Source: an uncultured Eggerthellaceae bacterium
GTDB taxonomy: Bacteria; Actinomycetota; Coriobacteriia; Coriobacteriales; Eggerthellaceae
Reading direction: 5' to 3'
Length of the DNA stretch: 53,705 nucleotides
NCBI GenBank assembly: GCA_910585565.1
Contig: CAJUFC010000143.1
Location: forward strand, 1 to 53,705
Shown here: one piece after another, positions 18,188 to 26,726 of the stretch
How positions within the stretch are numbered: position 1 is the first letter of the stretch
Layout: every line of letters starts with the position of its first letter
Program-made: the position numbers and the translations under genes
Notes under the pieces: model-generated
Seen by the model: the letters and a program-made list of their open reading frames with translations, nothing else
Databases searched by the model: none
What the model was told of the DNA's origin: nothing

Positions 18188-18212
18188 AAGCGCGCCCACG
18201 AGAGACGCGCTT
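18188..18212 (-). terminator. Minus-strand intrinsic terminator downstream of the palindromic element
   Basis: AAGCGCG (18188-18194) pairs with CGCGCTT (18206-18212). Read on the minus strand, the stem is followed by TCTTTATTTTT, a good U tract. It would end minus-strand transcripts coming from topA or from the palindromic element. Confidence 0.65.
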
Positions 18213-18237
18213 CCTGCAAATCAGCGCCTCTCCGATA

Positions 18238-18255
18238 ATTTGTCTGTGACCACAA
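18238..18255 (-). repeat. Right copy of 18-bp inverted repeat
   Basis: Exact reverse complement of 10892-10909. Its inner 15 bases (extended to 18260) also form the left arm of the palindromic element ending at 18379. The two copies lie 7.3 kb apart and enclose the three surface-protein genes. Confidence 0.75.
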
Positions 18256-18379
18256 ATTAAAATCGCGCAGCATGAGACTATACGTCTAGCAGAGCATGGA
18301 GAGTTCGCTTATTGCAACAGCAATAAGCTCCACTAGACGCTCGATAGCCAAAAGCGCTGAACTATTAATTTGTGGTCAC
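18246..18379. repeat. 134-bp nested palindrome (possible MITE-like element or structured RNA)
   Basis: Outer arms of 15 bp are perfect: GTGACCACAAATTAA at 18246-18260 and TTAATTTGTGGTCAC at 18365-18379. Inside are paired CGTCTAG/CTAGACG (18283-18289 with 18333-18339), TGGAG/CTCCA (18297-18301 with 18328-18332) and CTTATTGC/GCAATAAG (18308-18315 with 18320-18327), capped by an AACA loop. The coaxial arrangement gives one long interrupted hairpin. It contains no ORF. It fits a small terminal-inverted-repeat element or a folded transcript. Confidence 0.7.
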
Positions 18380-18489
18380 GAGCGAAACGATAACAGATTC
18401 GCAAACCCAAAACAACGCACAGCGCCCCCGTCACAAATTCCCCATCATGATTGCCCTCCACATAGAAGGGCAATCGCAAGGAGCAACGA

Positions 18490-18510
18490 TCGTCTGGCGC
18501 TGGCAGACGA
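18490..18510 (-). terminator. Weak hairpin just after topA
   Basis: TCGTCTG (18490-18496) pairs with CAGACGA (18504-18510) around a 7-nt loop, five bases past the topA stop. There is no U run, so it may only stabilise the transcript end; the stronger terminator is at 18188-18212. Confidence 0.35.
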
Positions 18511-18515
18511 CGATG

Positions 18516-21077
18516 CTATTTCTTGGCCGCGGCCTTCTTGGCGGGAGCCTTCTTTTTCGCTGCAGGCTTCTTTGCGGCCTTGGCCTCGGCCTTCTTGGCC
18601 TTCTCTTCCTTTTCGGCCTCCTTGGCGGGACAGTCGAAATTGGGGCAGATCTCCCAGATGCCGCGCTTACTGTCGCTGTCGATGTCGACGATGGGGGCCC
18701 CGCAATGCTCGCACACCTTGTCGGTCGCGATGATCTGGCCGTTCGGCGGCAGCGGATACCGCGTCTCGCATTCGTCGAAGTTCTCGCAGGTGATGGACCG
18801 CTTGAGCGTGCGCGGGTTGCGCTTGGCGATGAGCTTGTGCTCCTTGCCGGCCTTGGCGCACACCGGGCACACGCCCACGATGACCTCGGGCTCTTGGTTG
18901 GTCTTGCAGTTGGGGTCGATGCAGATGACGCGTGGCTTGCGCCTGAACTCGGTGACGCGCACCTGCGGCATGCCGCATTCGGGGCACACCTCTTCCATCG
19001 ACTCGATCTTGCCCTTGGGCAAGGGGTACGTCACGTCGCAGTCAGGCCAGCCTGCGCACCCGATGAACATCGACTTCGTCTTATGCGAGGCGCGCATCTG
19101 CAGGTCTTTGCCGCACTTCGGGCACGGACCCACGTATGCGTCAGCCGCAACGGCATCCCCCAGCTCCTCTCCCACCTCTTCGGCATGCGGGATGAGCTCG
19201 GCCAGCTCCTGGGCGAGCAGGTTGCGCGAGCCGCCCACCACATCGGCCTTGGTCGTCTTGCCCTCGGCGATCTGGTCCATGCCGGCTTCCAGCTCGGCCG
19301 TCATCTCGGGATGCGTGATGTGCGGCGCGAACCGGTCGAGCGCATCGATGACGGCGATGCCCAGCTTCGACGGCTCGATGGGGTCGTTCTGCACGTACTT
19401 CACCGTATAGAGACGGTCGATAATCGCATGGCGCGTCGACTTGGTGCCCAGCCCCAGCTTCTCCATCTCCTGGATGAGCTTGCCTTGGCTGTAGCGCGCT
19501 GGCGGCTTGGTCTGGTCGTGCTTGCACGCGGCTCCGTTGAACGCCACCGTCTGCCCGTCGGACAGCTGCGGCAGCTGCTCGTCCTTCTTGAGCCCATAGG
19601 GATAGATCTCGCGAAAGCCCTTGTCGACGAGCACGTCGCCTTTGGCCACGAAGCCCTCGCCTGCGACATCGAGCGTCACCTTGGTGCCTTCGATGGTCGC
19701 TGGCCCCGACAGCGTCGCCAAGAACCGCCGCGCAATCAGGTTGTACAGCTTGTACTCCGACGGCCCCAGGTCATCGGGCGTGGCACCTGCCGTAGGATAG
19801 ATCGGCGGGTGGTCGGTCGTCTCCTTCTTGCCGCGCGTGGCCTGAAGCGGCCCTCCGGCCAGCAAGCGCTCGCAATAGGGTCGATAGGCAGGATTGCCCT
19901 TGAGGGCCCCCACCACCTCGCTCAGGTCGAGCGTCGAGGGGTACACCGTGTTGTCGACGCGCGGGTACGAGATGTAGCCATCCATGTACAGGCTCTCGGC
20001 CATGCGCATGCACCGGCCCGGCGTGATGCCCTCGGCCGATGCCGCCGCCATGAGCGACGTCGTGTTGAACGGCGCAGGAGCCGCCTGGGTGCGCTTCTTC
20101 TTCTCGATGGCGACGACGCGCCCTGCCTGGGCACCGGCCACGGCCCTCATGACCTCGTTTGCTTCTTCTTCGGTCTTAAAGCGAGCGGTGGCGTGCCCCG
20201 CCTCGAACACGCTGTCGCTCTCGCCCGGAACCCCAGACGTGGGGCCTACCTCGGCCGAGGCATCGAAGACGCCCTTGATCGTCCAATAGTCCTCCGGCAC
20301 AAAGGCCATGCGCTCGCGCTCGCGAGCGACGATCATGCCCAGCGTCGGCGTCTGCACACGGCCTGACGAGCGCACGTTGCCAAAGCCGCCGAATCGCACG
20401 AGCGTCAAAAAGCGCGTGAGGGCAGCGCCCCAGATGAGGTCGATGTCCTGGCGCGTCTCGCCGGCAGAGGCCAAGTCCACATCCATGTCGACGAGGTTCG
20501 CAAACGCATGCTCGATCTCGGGCTTGGTGAACGACGAGTAGCGCGCGCGGCTCACCGCGGCGTGCTCGTTCACCTCGCGGCAGCATGACAGGGCATCCGA
20601 TCCGATCAGCTCGCCCTCTCGGTCGAAGTCGGTGGCGATCACGATGGAGTCGGCCTTCTTCGCCAGGTTCTTGAGCGAACGGATGATGTCCTTTTCCTTG
20701 GGCAGCTTCTGGATGGGCGCGTACGCCAGATACGGCAGCGCCTCCATCTTCCACGCCTTCAGCTCGACGCCATCCGGCGTGAACGGCTTTTTCTTCTTGA
20801 AGGGCGGCCGTGGCAGCGTGTCGGGCACGCCTGCCGGCACCAGCTCGCCGTCCTCGGTGACTCCCAGCCAGCCGTCGCGCTTCTTGTAGATGAGCTCGTG
20901 GGTGAAGTCAGGCTCGAGGATGTGGCCGCGAAGTCCGATGGTCACCCACTCCTCGCCGCCCACCTCAAACCGGTACACCGGCGTGTTGTACACCTTGTCC
21001 TGCTTGGGCTTCTTGGCGGCAAGCAGGTTCGCGATTTGCTTGGCAGCGTCATTCTTCTCGGTTACTACTAGCTTCAC
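18516..21077 (-). CDS. topA: DNA topoisomerase I (type IA)
   Basis: An 853-aa enzyme that relaxes negative supercoils. The TOPRIM domain is N-terminal (VVTEKNDAAKQIA, then DFDREGELIG). The active-site tyrosine lies in GYISYPRVDN at about residue 365. Four C4 zinc ribbons follow in the C-terminal third (starting CPKCG, CPECG, CPVCA, CEHCG). The protein ends in a Lys/Ala-rich tail (KKAPAKKAAAKK) likely to bind DNA. The N-terminal domain and the YPR active-site sequence look closer to the archaeal/TopB-like branch than to the E. coli type. The start at 21077 gives the conserved MKLVVTEKN. Confidence 0.93.
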   Translation of the reverse strand: MKLVVTEKNDAAKQIANLLAAKKPKQDKVYNTPVYRFEVGGEEWVTIGLRGHILEPDFTHELIYKKRDGWLGVTEDGELVPAGVPDTLPRPPFKKKKPFTPDGVELKAWKMEALPYLAYAPIQKLPKEKDIIRSLKNLAKKADSIVIATDFDREGELIGSDALSCCREVNEHAAVSRARYSSFTKPEIEHAFANLVDMDVDLASAGETRQDIDLIWGAALTRFLTLVRFGGFGNVRSSGRVQTPTLGMIVARERERMAFVPEDYWTIKGVFDASAEVGPTSGVPGESDSVFEAGHATARFKTEEEANEVMRAVAGAQAGRVVAIEKKKRTQAAPAPFNTTSLMAAASAEGITPGRCMRMAESLYMDGYISYPRVDNTVYPSTLDLSEVVGALKGNPAYRPYCERLLAGGPLQATRGKKETTDHPPIYPTAGATPDDLGPSEYKLYNLIARRFLATLSGPATIEGTKVTLDVAGEGFVAKGDVLVDKGFREIYPYGLKKDEQLPQLSDGQTVAFNGAACKHDQTKPPARYSQGKLIQEMEKLGLGTKSTRHAIIDRLYTVKYVQNDPIEPSKLGIAVIDALDRFAPHITHPEMTAELEAGMDQIAEGKTTKADVVGGSRNLLAQELAELIPHAEEVGEELGDAVAADAYVGPCPKCGKDLQMRASHKTKSMFIGCAGWPDCDVTYPLPKGKIESMEEVCPECGMPQVRVTEFRRKPRVICIDPNCKTNQEPEVIVGVCPVCAKAGKEHKLIAKRNPRTLKRSITCENFDECETRYPLPPNGQIIATDKVCEHCGAPIVDIDSDSKRGIWEICPNFDCPAKEAEKEEKAKKAEAKAAKKPAAKKKAPAKKAAAKK

Positions 21078-21143
21078 GGTCGTTCCTTACCGAATCGGTT
21101 CAGGGCTTTGGTTCGTTAGCATACACGATTCGCACTCGTTGCG

Positions 21144-22304
21144 TCAGGATATGGCTGGCGCTTGCTGCGCGGACGCTGGCTGCGCGGACGCTGGCTGCAC
21201 AGGCGCCTCCGGCACCGTCACGCCCTCCCCAGCGGCTTCTCGCTCCTCGCGCTCGAGGATGCGCCGCATGGCGGCGATGGCGCATTCGATCTGGTCATCG
21301 GTCGGCTCGTTGGTGGTGAGATACTGCATCTGCATGCCCGGCCACAGAATCACCTTGACCAGCGGGTTGTCCGGATGAGAGCCAGCCCACTTGACCGTGA
21401 TCTCGTACGAGATGCCGGCAATGAGCGGCAGAAACACGATGCGCACGGCTATGACGAGCAAGAGCTTGGGTGCGCCGTCCGGGATGCCCCATGCCTCGAT
21501 GAGGAGGTTGACCGGCACGATGGTGTACACAATGATCGCGATGACGAGCACCATGATGAGAAACGCCGTGCCGCACCGCACGTGCAGGCGCGGGAAGCTG
21601 CGCGCGTTCTCGGGCGTCAGCGGCAGCCGATGCTCGTAGCAGTGAATCGTCTTGTGCTCGGCGCCGTGATATCCGAACATCCGCCGGATGTCCTCCATGC
21701 GCCCGATGAGCCAGATATAGAAGACGAAGACGGCAACGCGCAGGATGCCGTCGACGACGTTCCACAAAACCACGTTAGAGTCATATTCCCCCACGATGAG
21801 GTTGGTGAGCAGCGCTGGCACCACCAAGAACACGACGACGCCCAAGATGACGCCGAGCACCATCGAAAGCGCCATGAAGCCCTTGCCGAGGCCGGATGCC
21901 TCCTCGGCCTCGGAGGCACGCTCGGGCTCTGGCTCGAACTGCGACTCCATCGCGTCCACCATGGCTGCCGCCTCGGATTTTGCCTTGCCCTCGCCCTCCT
22001 CGTCGCCGAATGCGTGCTCCGCCGCGATCTCAAGGGCCTTGAACCCCAGCCCCAGCGACTCCACGAGCGCCGTGCACCCGCGGATGAACGGCCACGAGAG
22101 CCACTTGTTCTTTTTCTTGCCCGACGCTAGGTCATGCTCCTCTATATATATGTTGCCATCAGGCTCGCGCACAGCGACGGCCCAGTTATACTTCCCACGC
22201 ATCATGATGCCCTCGAGCAGCGCTTGGCCGCCGACGTGCGTCTTGCGCTCGCCGTCCTCGGCGAACGCGCGCGAAAGGTCGCTTTTCGTCTTGTTCTGTG
22301 TCAT
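21144..22304 (-). CDS. DUF1385 family membrane protein
   Basis: A 386-aa protein of unknown function. The family signature is clear: HVGGQALLEGIMMRG at the N-terminus and FGYHGAEHKTIHCYE in the middle, where the conserved His/Glu suggest a metal site. Four or more membrane segments are visible (around VLGVILGVVVFLVVPALL, LRVAVFVFYIWLIG, FLIMVLVIAIIVYTIVP, LLLVIAVRIVFLPLIAG). A charged insertion at about residues 95-140 separates the halves. The C-terminal tail has QPASA repeats. It lies upstream of topA on the same strand, 66 bases apart. Confidence 0.88.
   Translation of the reverse strand: MTQNKTKSDLSRAFAEDGERKTHVGGQALLEGIMMRGKYNWAVAVREPDGNIYIEEHDLASGKKKNKWLSWPFIRGCTALVESLGLGFKALEIAAEHAFGDEEGEGKAKSEAAAMVDAMESQFEPEPERASEAEEASGLGKGFMALSMVLGVILGVVVFLVVPALLTNLIVGEYDSNVVLWNVVDGILRVAVFVFYIWLIGRMEDIRRMFGYHGAEHKTIHCYEHRLPLTPENARSFPRLHVRCGTAFLIMVLVIAIIVYTIVPVNLLIEAWGIPDGAPKLLLVIAVRIVFLPLIAGISYEITVKWAGSHPDNPLVKVILWPGMQMQYLTTNEPTDDQIECAIAAMRRILEREEREAAGEGVTVPEAPVQPASAQPASAQQAPAIS
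21164..21208 (-). repeat. 15-bp tandem repeat encoding QPASA units
   Basis: The unit GCTGCGCGGACGCTG occurs at 21164-21178 and 21179-21193, and a diverged third copy starts at 21194. It lies in frame at the 3' end of the DUF1385 gene, so changes in copy number would alter the tail length by five residues. Confidence 0.7.
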
Positions 22305-22412
22305 AGCTGTCTTTCTGCCGTGTTCTGGTTAGGGCGGGATGCACCTCAGGCCGCCAAACGCCTGGACACGCCGCCCGGATTTAAGCCGCGCAGCTGTCAG
22401 CAAGCTTGCGGG

Positions 22413-23093
22413 CTATGGACGCTCCACCTTCTCATGCGGGTTGCCGCACGTCATCTTGCCCTCGGGACAATGCCCGCGCACGCACGACGCGCCTGCATCC
22501 ATGAAGATGAACGGAGCGGTGGGGCGCGCCAGTTCGAGCATCTCGTGCGCCAGCTCGCGAATCTCCCACTGGGCGCGATTGCAGCAACGCAGCTCGAAGA
22601 AATGCAGCAGCTCGCGCACGTTCATCGTGACCACGATCTTCGTCTCGCACGCATTGGGCAGCACGAAGCGCGCATCCTCCGCCGGGATGTCGGCATCAAG
22701 CAGCGCTCGGTAGGCCTGCTCTGCGGCCTCCATCGCCGCATCGAACGTCCGCTTCGCTTCCTCGTCGGCTGCAATCGACGGCGGCACGATGACCTCGATG
22801 CCATCGGCGAACTTGACGTATCGCTGCGACTGCTGGTTGAAGCTAGCCAAACGATGGCGCACCAGCTGGTGCGTGAGGGCGCGTGACACCCCATCGATCG
22901 CGAACGTATAGCTCGCATGCTCAAGCGTCGAGAAATGCCCGCTCGACATGATGGTTCGCAGCACCGATTGCACGCGCTCAGGCGGCATCGTCTCCATGAG
23001 CTCGGTCGCGCCCACTGGCGCGTAGCATAGCCGCGCCGCCGTGGCTATGGCTCGCTCAGGGTCAGGCGTATGGTATAGCAGCTCGACTTGCAT
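22413..23093 (-). CDS. thyX: Flavin-dependent thymidylate synthase
   Basis: A 226-aa enzyme making dTMP from dUMP with methylene-tetrahydrofolate, FAD and NADPH. The diagnostic ThyX motif RHRLASFNQQSQRY is at about residues 79-92. HFSTLEHASYTFAIDGVSR before it matches the family. ATG 23093 is used because GGAAG precedes it and the MQVELL start fits; the longer upstream frame lacks support. Its product feeds Tmk (7240). No thyA is in the window. Confidence 0.95.
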   Translation of the reverse strand: MQVELLYHTPDPERAIATAARLCYAPVGATELMETMPPERVQSVLRTIMSSGHFSTLEHASYTFAIDGVSRALTHQLVRHRLASFNQQSQRYVKFADGIEVIVPPSIAADEEAKRTFDAAMEAAEQAYRALLDADIPAEDARFVLPNACETKIVVTMNVRELLHFFELRCCNRAQWEIRELAHEMLELARPTAPFIFMDAGASCVRGHCPEGKMTCGNPHEKVERP

Positions 23094-23154
23094 ATCACAC
23101 TTCCGTTTCTGTGGCGCCGCGGCACGCGCCCGGCGCATCGGCGAATAGCAGTTC

Positions 23155-23160
23155 AGTATA
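23155..23160 (-). promoter_or_regulatory. -10-like hexamer upstream of thyX
   Basis: TATACT on the minus strand, about 60 bases upstream of the thyX start, in the 273-bp divergent region shared with the HPt gene. No good -35 is seen at the right spacing. Confidence 0.25.
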
Positions 23161-23366
23161 AACGCCCGTCTTGGCACGGGAAACGCCCCCGGCCATGATT
23201 CTTGCGCAGTCTACAAGACAAAATGGTAATTGGGAAGTGCCCGAAACGTTTCGTAAACGAAAACAACACCATCGCTGAAAGTTCGGCGCCAACCACCAAT
23301 ATGGTACCCAGACATGACGCATCGCTCCATGTTACACTTTGCTCATCATCAACGGAAGGAACCAAC

Positions 23367-23732
23367 ATGGCGGACCTGACCACCGAGCTCGAGGCTTACG
23401 GCATCGACTACACAGACGCGATCGACCGCTTCGGCGGCAGCGCGGACTTCTACGAGAAGCTTGCCTTGCGGTATCTCGATGACAGCAACTACGTCAACCT
23501 CGTCGCCGCCATGGAGGCCGAGGACTACGACGCCGCATACAAGGCAGCCCATTCGCTCAAGGGCGTATCCGGCAACCTGTCGTTCGCGCGCCTGTTCAAG
23601 GTGGCAGCCGCTGCGTCCGACGCGCTCTATCAGGGCGAGCCGCAGGCAGCCGCCACGCTCATGCCCGAGCTGAAGGAAGCCCACGAGCAAGTGCTGGCAG
23701 GCCTCACCAAATGGCAGAACGGCGAGCTGTAG
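23367..23732 (+). CDS. Stand-alone HPt (histidine phosphotransfer) domain protein
   Basis: A 121-aa all-helical protein. The HPt signature AHSLKGVSGNLSF places the phospho-accepting histidine at residue 62. HPt proteins relay phosphate between response-regulator receiver domains. No kinase or regulator is adjacent, so its partners are elsewhere. ATG 23367 is preceded by GGAAGGA; the longer in-frame extension back to 23202 runs through promoter sequence and is rejected. galE follows 66 bases downstream on the same strand. Confidence 0.85.
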   Translation: MADLTTELEAYGIDYTDAIDRFGGSADFYEKLALRYLDDSNYVNLVAAMEAEDYDAAYKAAHSLKGVSGNLSFARLFKVAAAASDALYQGEPQAAATLMPELKEAHEQVLAGLTKWQNGEL

Positions 23733-23798
23733 CCCCATTCGGGCAAGCGAGCTTCTCCGCAGCGGCACCAGTTCACATCGAGCAAGGGGTCTTTACCT

Positions 23799-24938
23799 AT
23801 GTCTAACAAAGGGCTTGCCAAACCCGCCGAGCAGACGACCGTACTCGTCAGCGGCGGCGCAGGCTTCATCGGCAGCCATACCGTCGTCGAGCTTTTGGAT
23901 GCTGGCTACAACGTCGTCGTCGTCGACAACCTCTACAACTCCGACATCGTCGCCATCGACCGCATCCGTCGCATCACGGGGCTGACCTCTGACGACGCTC
24001 GTCTCACCTTCTATGCCGCAGACCTGCTCCATCGCGACGTGGTGGAGCAGGTCTTCGATGCTCACGACATCGATGCCATCATCCATTTCGCTGGCTACAA
24101 GGCAGTCGGAGAGTCGGTGGAAAAGCCGCTCGAATACTACTGGAACAACCTCGCAGGCACGCTCGTCTTGGCCGACGTCGCGCGCAGCCACGGCGTCAAG
24201 AACATCGTGTTCTCGTCGAGCGCCACCGTCTACGGCGAGCCTGACGAGGTGCCCATCACCGAAATGGCCCCCAAGCACCCGGCCACCAACCCCTACGGCA
24301 AGACGAAGAGCATGCTCGAAGAGATACTGTCTGACCTATACGTGGGCGATCATGAGTGGAACGTGGTGCTGCTCAGGTACTTCAATCCCATCGGCGCCCA
24401 CGAAAGCGGCCTCATCGGAGAAGACCCGAAGGGCATCCCGAACAACCTCACTCCCTTTGTCGCCAAGGTGGCAGTCGGCAAGCTGCCTTCGGTCGGCGTC
24501 TTCGGCAACGACTACGACACGCCTGACGGCACCGGGGTGCGCGACTACATCCATGTCGTCGATCTGGCTCGCGGCCATGTGGCCGCGCTCGACTGGATGG
24601 CCGGGCGCACTGGCACCACGCAGGCAGACGACCCCGGCTCGACCGTCGGCACGCCGCTTCCCGACGGCACGCGCACCGGAGTCGGCGTCTTCAACCTCGG
24701 CACCGGCAAGGGGTCAAGCGTGCTCGAGGTCGTGCATGCCTTCGAGAGGGCATGCGGGCATGAGATTCCCTACGAGTTCAAGCCGCGCCGCGCAGGCGAT
24801 ATCGCCGAGAACTATGCCTCAAGCGACAAGGCCGCACGCGAGTTCGGCTGGACTGCCGAGTATGATCTAGACAGAGCCTGCGAGGACATCTGGCGCTGGC
24901 AGTCGCACAACCCAGACGGATACAAGACCATTCGCTAA
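23799..24938 (+). CDS. galE: UDP-glucose 4-epimerase
   Basis: A 379-aa short-chain dehydrogenase-type epimerase interconverting UDP-glucose and UDP-galactose. The NAD-binding GGAGFIGSHT is at about residues 20-29, the catalytic Ser/Thr in SSSATVYGEP, the Tyr-Lys pair in NPYGKTK, and the sugar-binding RYFNPIGAH is present. Length is slightly above the usual 330-340 because of an N-terminal extension and an insert around TTQADDPGSTVG. It probably supplies UDP-galactose for surface polysaccharide, together with the nearby GT2 and LCP genes. Confidence 0.94.
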   Translation: MSNKGLAKPAEQTTVLVSGGAGFIGSHTVVELLDAGYNVVVVDNLYNSDIVAIDRIRRITGLTSDDARLTFYAADLLHRDVVEQVFDAHDIDAIIHFAGYKAVGESVEKPLEYYWNNLAGTLVLADVARSHGVKNIVFSSSATVYGEPDEVPITEMAPKHPATNPYGKTKSMLEEILSDLYVGDHEWNVVLLRYFNPIGAHESGLIGEDPKGIPNNLTPFVAKVAVGKLPSVGVFGNDYDTPDGTGVRDYIHVVDLARGHVAALDWMAGRTGTTQADDPGSTVGTPLPDGTRTGVGVFNLGTGKGSSVLEVVHAFERACGHEIPYEFKPRRAGDIAENYASSDKAAREFGWTAEYDLDRACEDIWRWQSHNPDGYKTIR

Positions 24939-24962
24939 GCGTATCTTCGCTCGCTCTGTATG

Positions 24963-24996
24963 CACGTGTGGGGCCACGCTAGCGGCCCCACACGTG
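24963..24996. terminator. Perfect 13-bp stem between galE and the LCP gene
   Basis: CACGTGTGGGGCC (24963-24975) pairs perfectly with GGCCCCACACGTG (24984-24996) around an 8-nt loop. It lies between two convergent genes, suiting a bidirectional terminator, although there is no U tract on either side. Confidence 0.6.
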
Positions 24997-25071
24997 ACAA
25001 GAATGCCTGGGATGAATCCGATGAGCGCCGAGACGCCCTGACACCCGCAGCCCCCTCAGCGAGCCGCGCGG

Positions 25072-26631
25072 CTAGTCTTCTGCGCCGGCGTCGCCCGACG
25101 GCGCATCTGCAGAGCCACCGTCGCCAGAGGACGAGCCTCCGCCTTCGCCGCTGCCGCCACCCGAACCGCCTGACCCGCCGCCGCCACTGGGCGTATCCGG
25201 CACCGAAGGCGTATCGGGTGTTGTCGGCGGCGGCGTCGAGCCGCCACTCGTGCCTGAGCCGCCACCAGTACTCGTGTCGCCACCCGTGCTTCCCGAACCA
25301 CCGCCCGAGCCTGAGCCGCCGGTCGTTCCCGAGCCGCCCGCTGTCGTGGACGAGCTGCTGCTCGTGCCGCCTGACGGCGCTGGGTTGGGGTTGGCCGGCA
25401 CGTTGCCCGAAGCCACCTCGTCGTCATCGTCGAACAAGAGCACCTTAGAGGTATCGACCGCATTGGAGCGAATGTCAGATGCGGTCATCGTTGAGACGAT
25501 GCCGCTTGGGTCTTCGCCCGCAACGAACAGCTTCATCATCTCTTTCGTCTTCTCCTCGTCGTTGATGACGAAGGAGATGCCGTTGATGTTTTGTGTGTAG
25601 GAGGGCAGCATCGCGTTGTAGAAGACGATGTCCTTGTTGTCGGCGAACTGCTGCGCCAGCCCGATGATGTCCATGAGCTTGAGGTCGGTGGTCACGCACT
25701 CTGCAGCAGCGCTCACCACACCCGGGATGCTGGTGATAGGCGTGCTCAGCACCTTATGGACGATGGCCTCGACCAGCTTGCGCTGGTTGGAGGTACGCGT
25801 GAAATCACCGTTGGCGTAGTGACGGCTGCGCGCGAACGTCAACGCCTCGCCGCCGCTGAGCGTCTGAGTGCCTTTCTCGATGACGTAGTGATTGCCGTCG
25901 CCGTCGTCGCAGTGATAGTCGTCAATCTTGGCATCCACCTCGACCGTCACGCCGCCAACGGCATCGACCAGCCCCTTCAGATCGAGGAAATTGACCTCGG
26001 CATAGTGGGATATCTCGATGTCGAGCAGCTCTTCTGCCGCCTCGATGACGCCAGGCACCTGCCCAAACGCATAGGCCGCGTTGAACTTCTGCGTCCCATG
26101 GCCTGGTATCTCGATTTTGGTGTCACGCGGAATGGAGACCATCGTGACCATGTCGTCCACCGGGTCCACGCGCACGACGATGTTCGTGTCGCTGCGAGAC
26201 TGCTCTCCTTCCGAACGTGCGTCAGACCCCAGAAGGAGCATGTAGAACGGCTCGTCGAAGTTGGAGGAGTAGCCACCCAGCGCATCCTCGATGGCAAGCA
26301 GCTCGGCGTCGCTTTTGGTGCCCTTGTTGAGCTGGCTGGTGACGCCGGAGACGAACAGGCCGAACGCCGTCCCGCACACGAGCATGACCAGCAAGATGGC
26401 CGTGACGATGACGAGCACGGTGCGCTTGCCGCCGGACTTCTTCTTCGCCATCGCGTGATAGGCGCTGGCATCGCGCGTGTAGTCGGCTTTGCTCTGGCTG
26501 CCCCGCGCATCGCCTCTCGCCCCAACAGCATGGCTGGCGACAGGGACAGCTTGGCGAACAGGGCGTGCGGCAGACGCAGGATGCGCATGAGCGCCAAGCG
26601 TCCGCTGATTGATATCGTTGATATTACGCAT
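25072..26631 (-). CDS. LytR-CpsA-Psr (LCP) family wall-polymer ligase with long Gly/Ser tail
   Basis: A 519-aa membrane protein. A cytoplasmic Ala/Arg-rich N-terminus is followed by one membrane segment (TVLVIVTAILLVMLVCGTAFGLFV, about residues 70-93). The extracellular LCP domain has the pyrophosphate-binding arginines in SRSDTNIVVR, SIPRDTKIEI and FARSRH...TSNQRK. LCP enzymes transfer undecaprenyl-linked glycopolymers to peptidoglycan. The last 100 residues are a Gly/Ser/Thr/Pro linker-like tail without a folded domain. ATG 26631 has no RBS but a TATAAT seven bases upstream, implying a leaderless message. Confidence 0.9.
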   Translation of the reverse strand: MRNINDINQRTLGAHAHPASAARPVRQAVPVASHAVGARGDARGSQSKADYTRDASAYHAMAKKKSGGKRTVLVIVTAILLVMLVCGTAFGLFVSGVTSQLNKGTKSDAELLAIEDALGGYSSNFDEPFYMLLLGSDARSEGEQSRSDTNIVVRVDPVDDMVTMVSIPRDTKIEIPGHGTQKFNAAYAFGQVPGVIEAAEELLDIEISHYAEVNFLDLKGLVDAVGGVTVEVDAKIDDYHCDDGDGNHYVIEKGTQTLSGGEALTFARSRHYANGDFTRTSNQRKLVEAIVHKVLSTPITSIPGVVSAAAECVTTDLKLMDIIGLAQQFADNKDIVFYNAMLPSYTQNINGISFVINDEEKTKEMMKLFVAGEDPSGIVSTMTASDIRSNAVDTSKVLLFDDDDEVASGNVPANPNPAPSGGTSSSSSTTAGGSGTTGGSGSGGGSGSTGGDTSTGGGSGTSGGSTPPPTTPDTPSVPDTPSGGGGSGGSGGGSGEGGGSSSGDGGSADAPSGDAGAED

Positions 26632-26644
26632 AGGTGCAATTATA
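26631..26644 (-). promoter_or_regulatory. TATAAT -10 box positioned for a leaderless LCP mRNA
   Basis: TATAAT (minus strand, 26639-26644) ends seven bases before the A of the LCP start codon at 26631. Transcription from it would begin at or next to the ATG. No Shine-Dalgarno sequence lies between. The -35 region is weak (CTAGCA at 17-bp spacing). Confidence 0.5.
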
Positions 26645-26726
26645 GCAAGCGAGCGCCATCGTGCTAGGCCACATACAACATCTGCACAAGGCCGCACCCA
26701 CAGAAGGCATGTCGCCCGCGAGCCTC

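Larger units (their letters stand above)
17860..18515. other. 656-bp gene-free region between the surface operon and topA
   Basis: No convincing protein gene is present. The region holds the upstream sequence of the surface operon, a plus-strand terminator hairpin (18013-18040) with no recognised gene in front, a minus-strand terminator (18188-18212), the right inverted-repeat copy, the 134-bp nested palindrome (18246-18379), and a hairpin after topA. An AT-rich patch around 18085-18135 is the best place for minus-strand promoter elements, but no clean -35/-10 pair was found. Confidence 0.6.

Noticed and set aside
10892..18255. Insertion sequence or transposon with a transposase
   Set aside because: The inverted repeats are suggestive, but no transposase or recombinase is encoded between them and no target duplication was identified.
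18246..18379. Integron attC site
   Set aside because: The palindrome resembles attC in shape, but the arm ends do not carry the RYYYAAC/GTTRRRY core sites and no cassette array or integrase is present.
25080..25420. CRISPR-like or tandem DNA repeat in the 3' end of the LCP gene
   Set aside because: The repetitive look arises from Gly/Ser/Thr codons of the low-complexity tail; spacing is irregular and there are no spacers.
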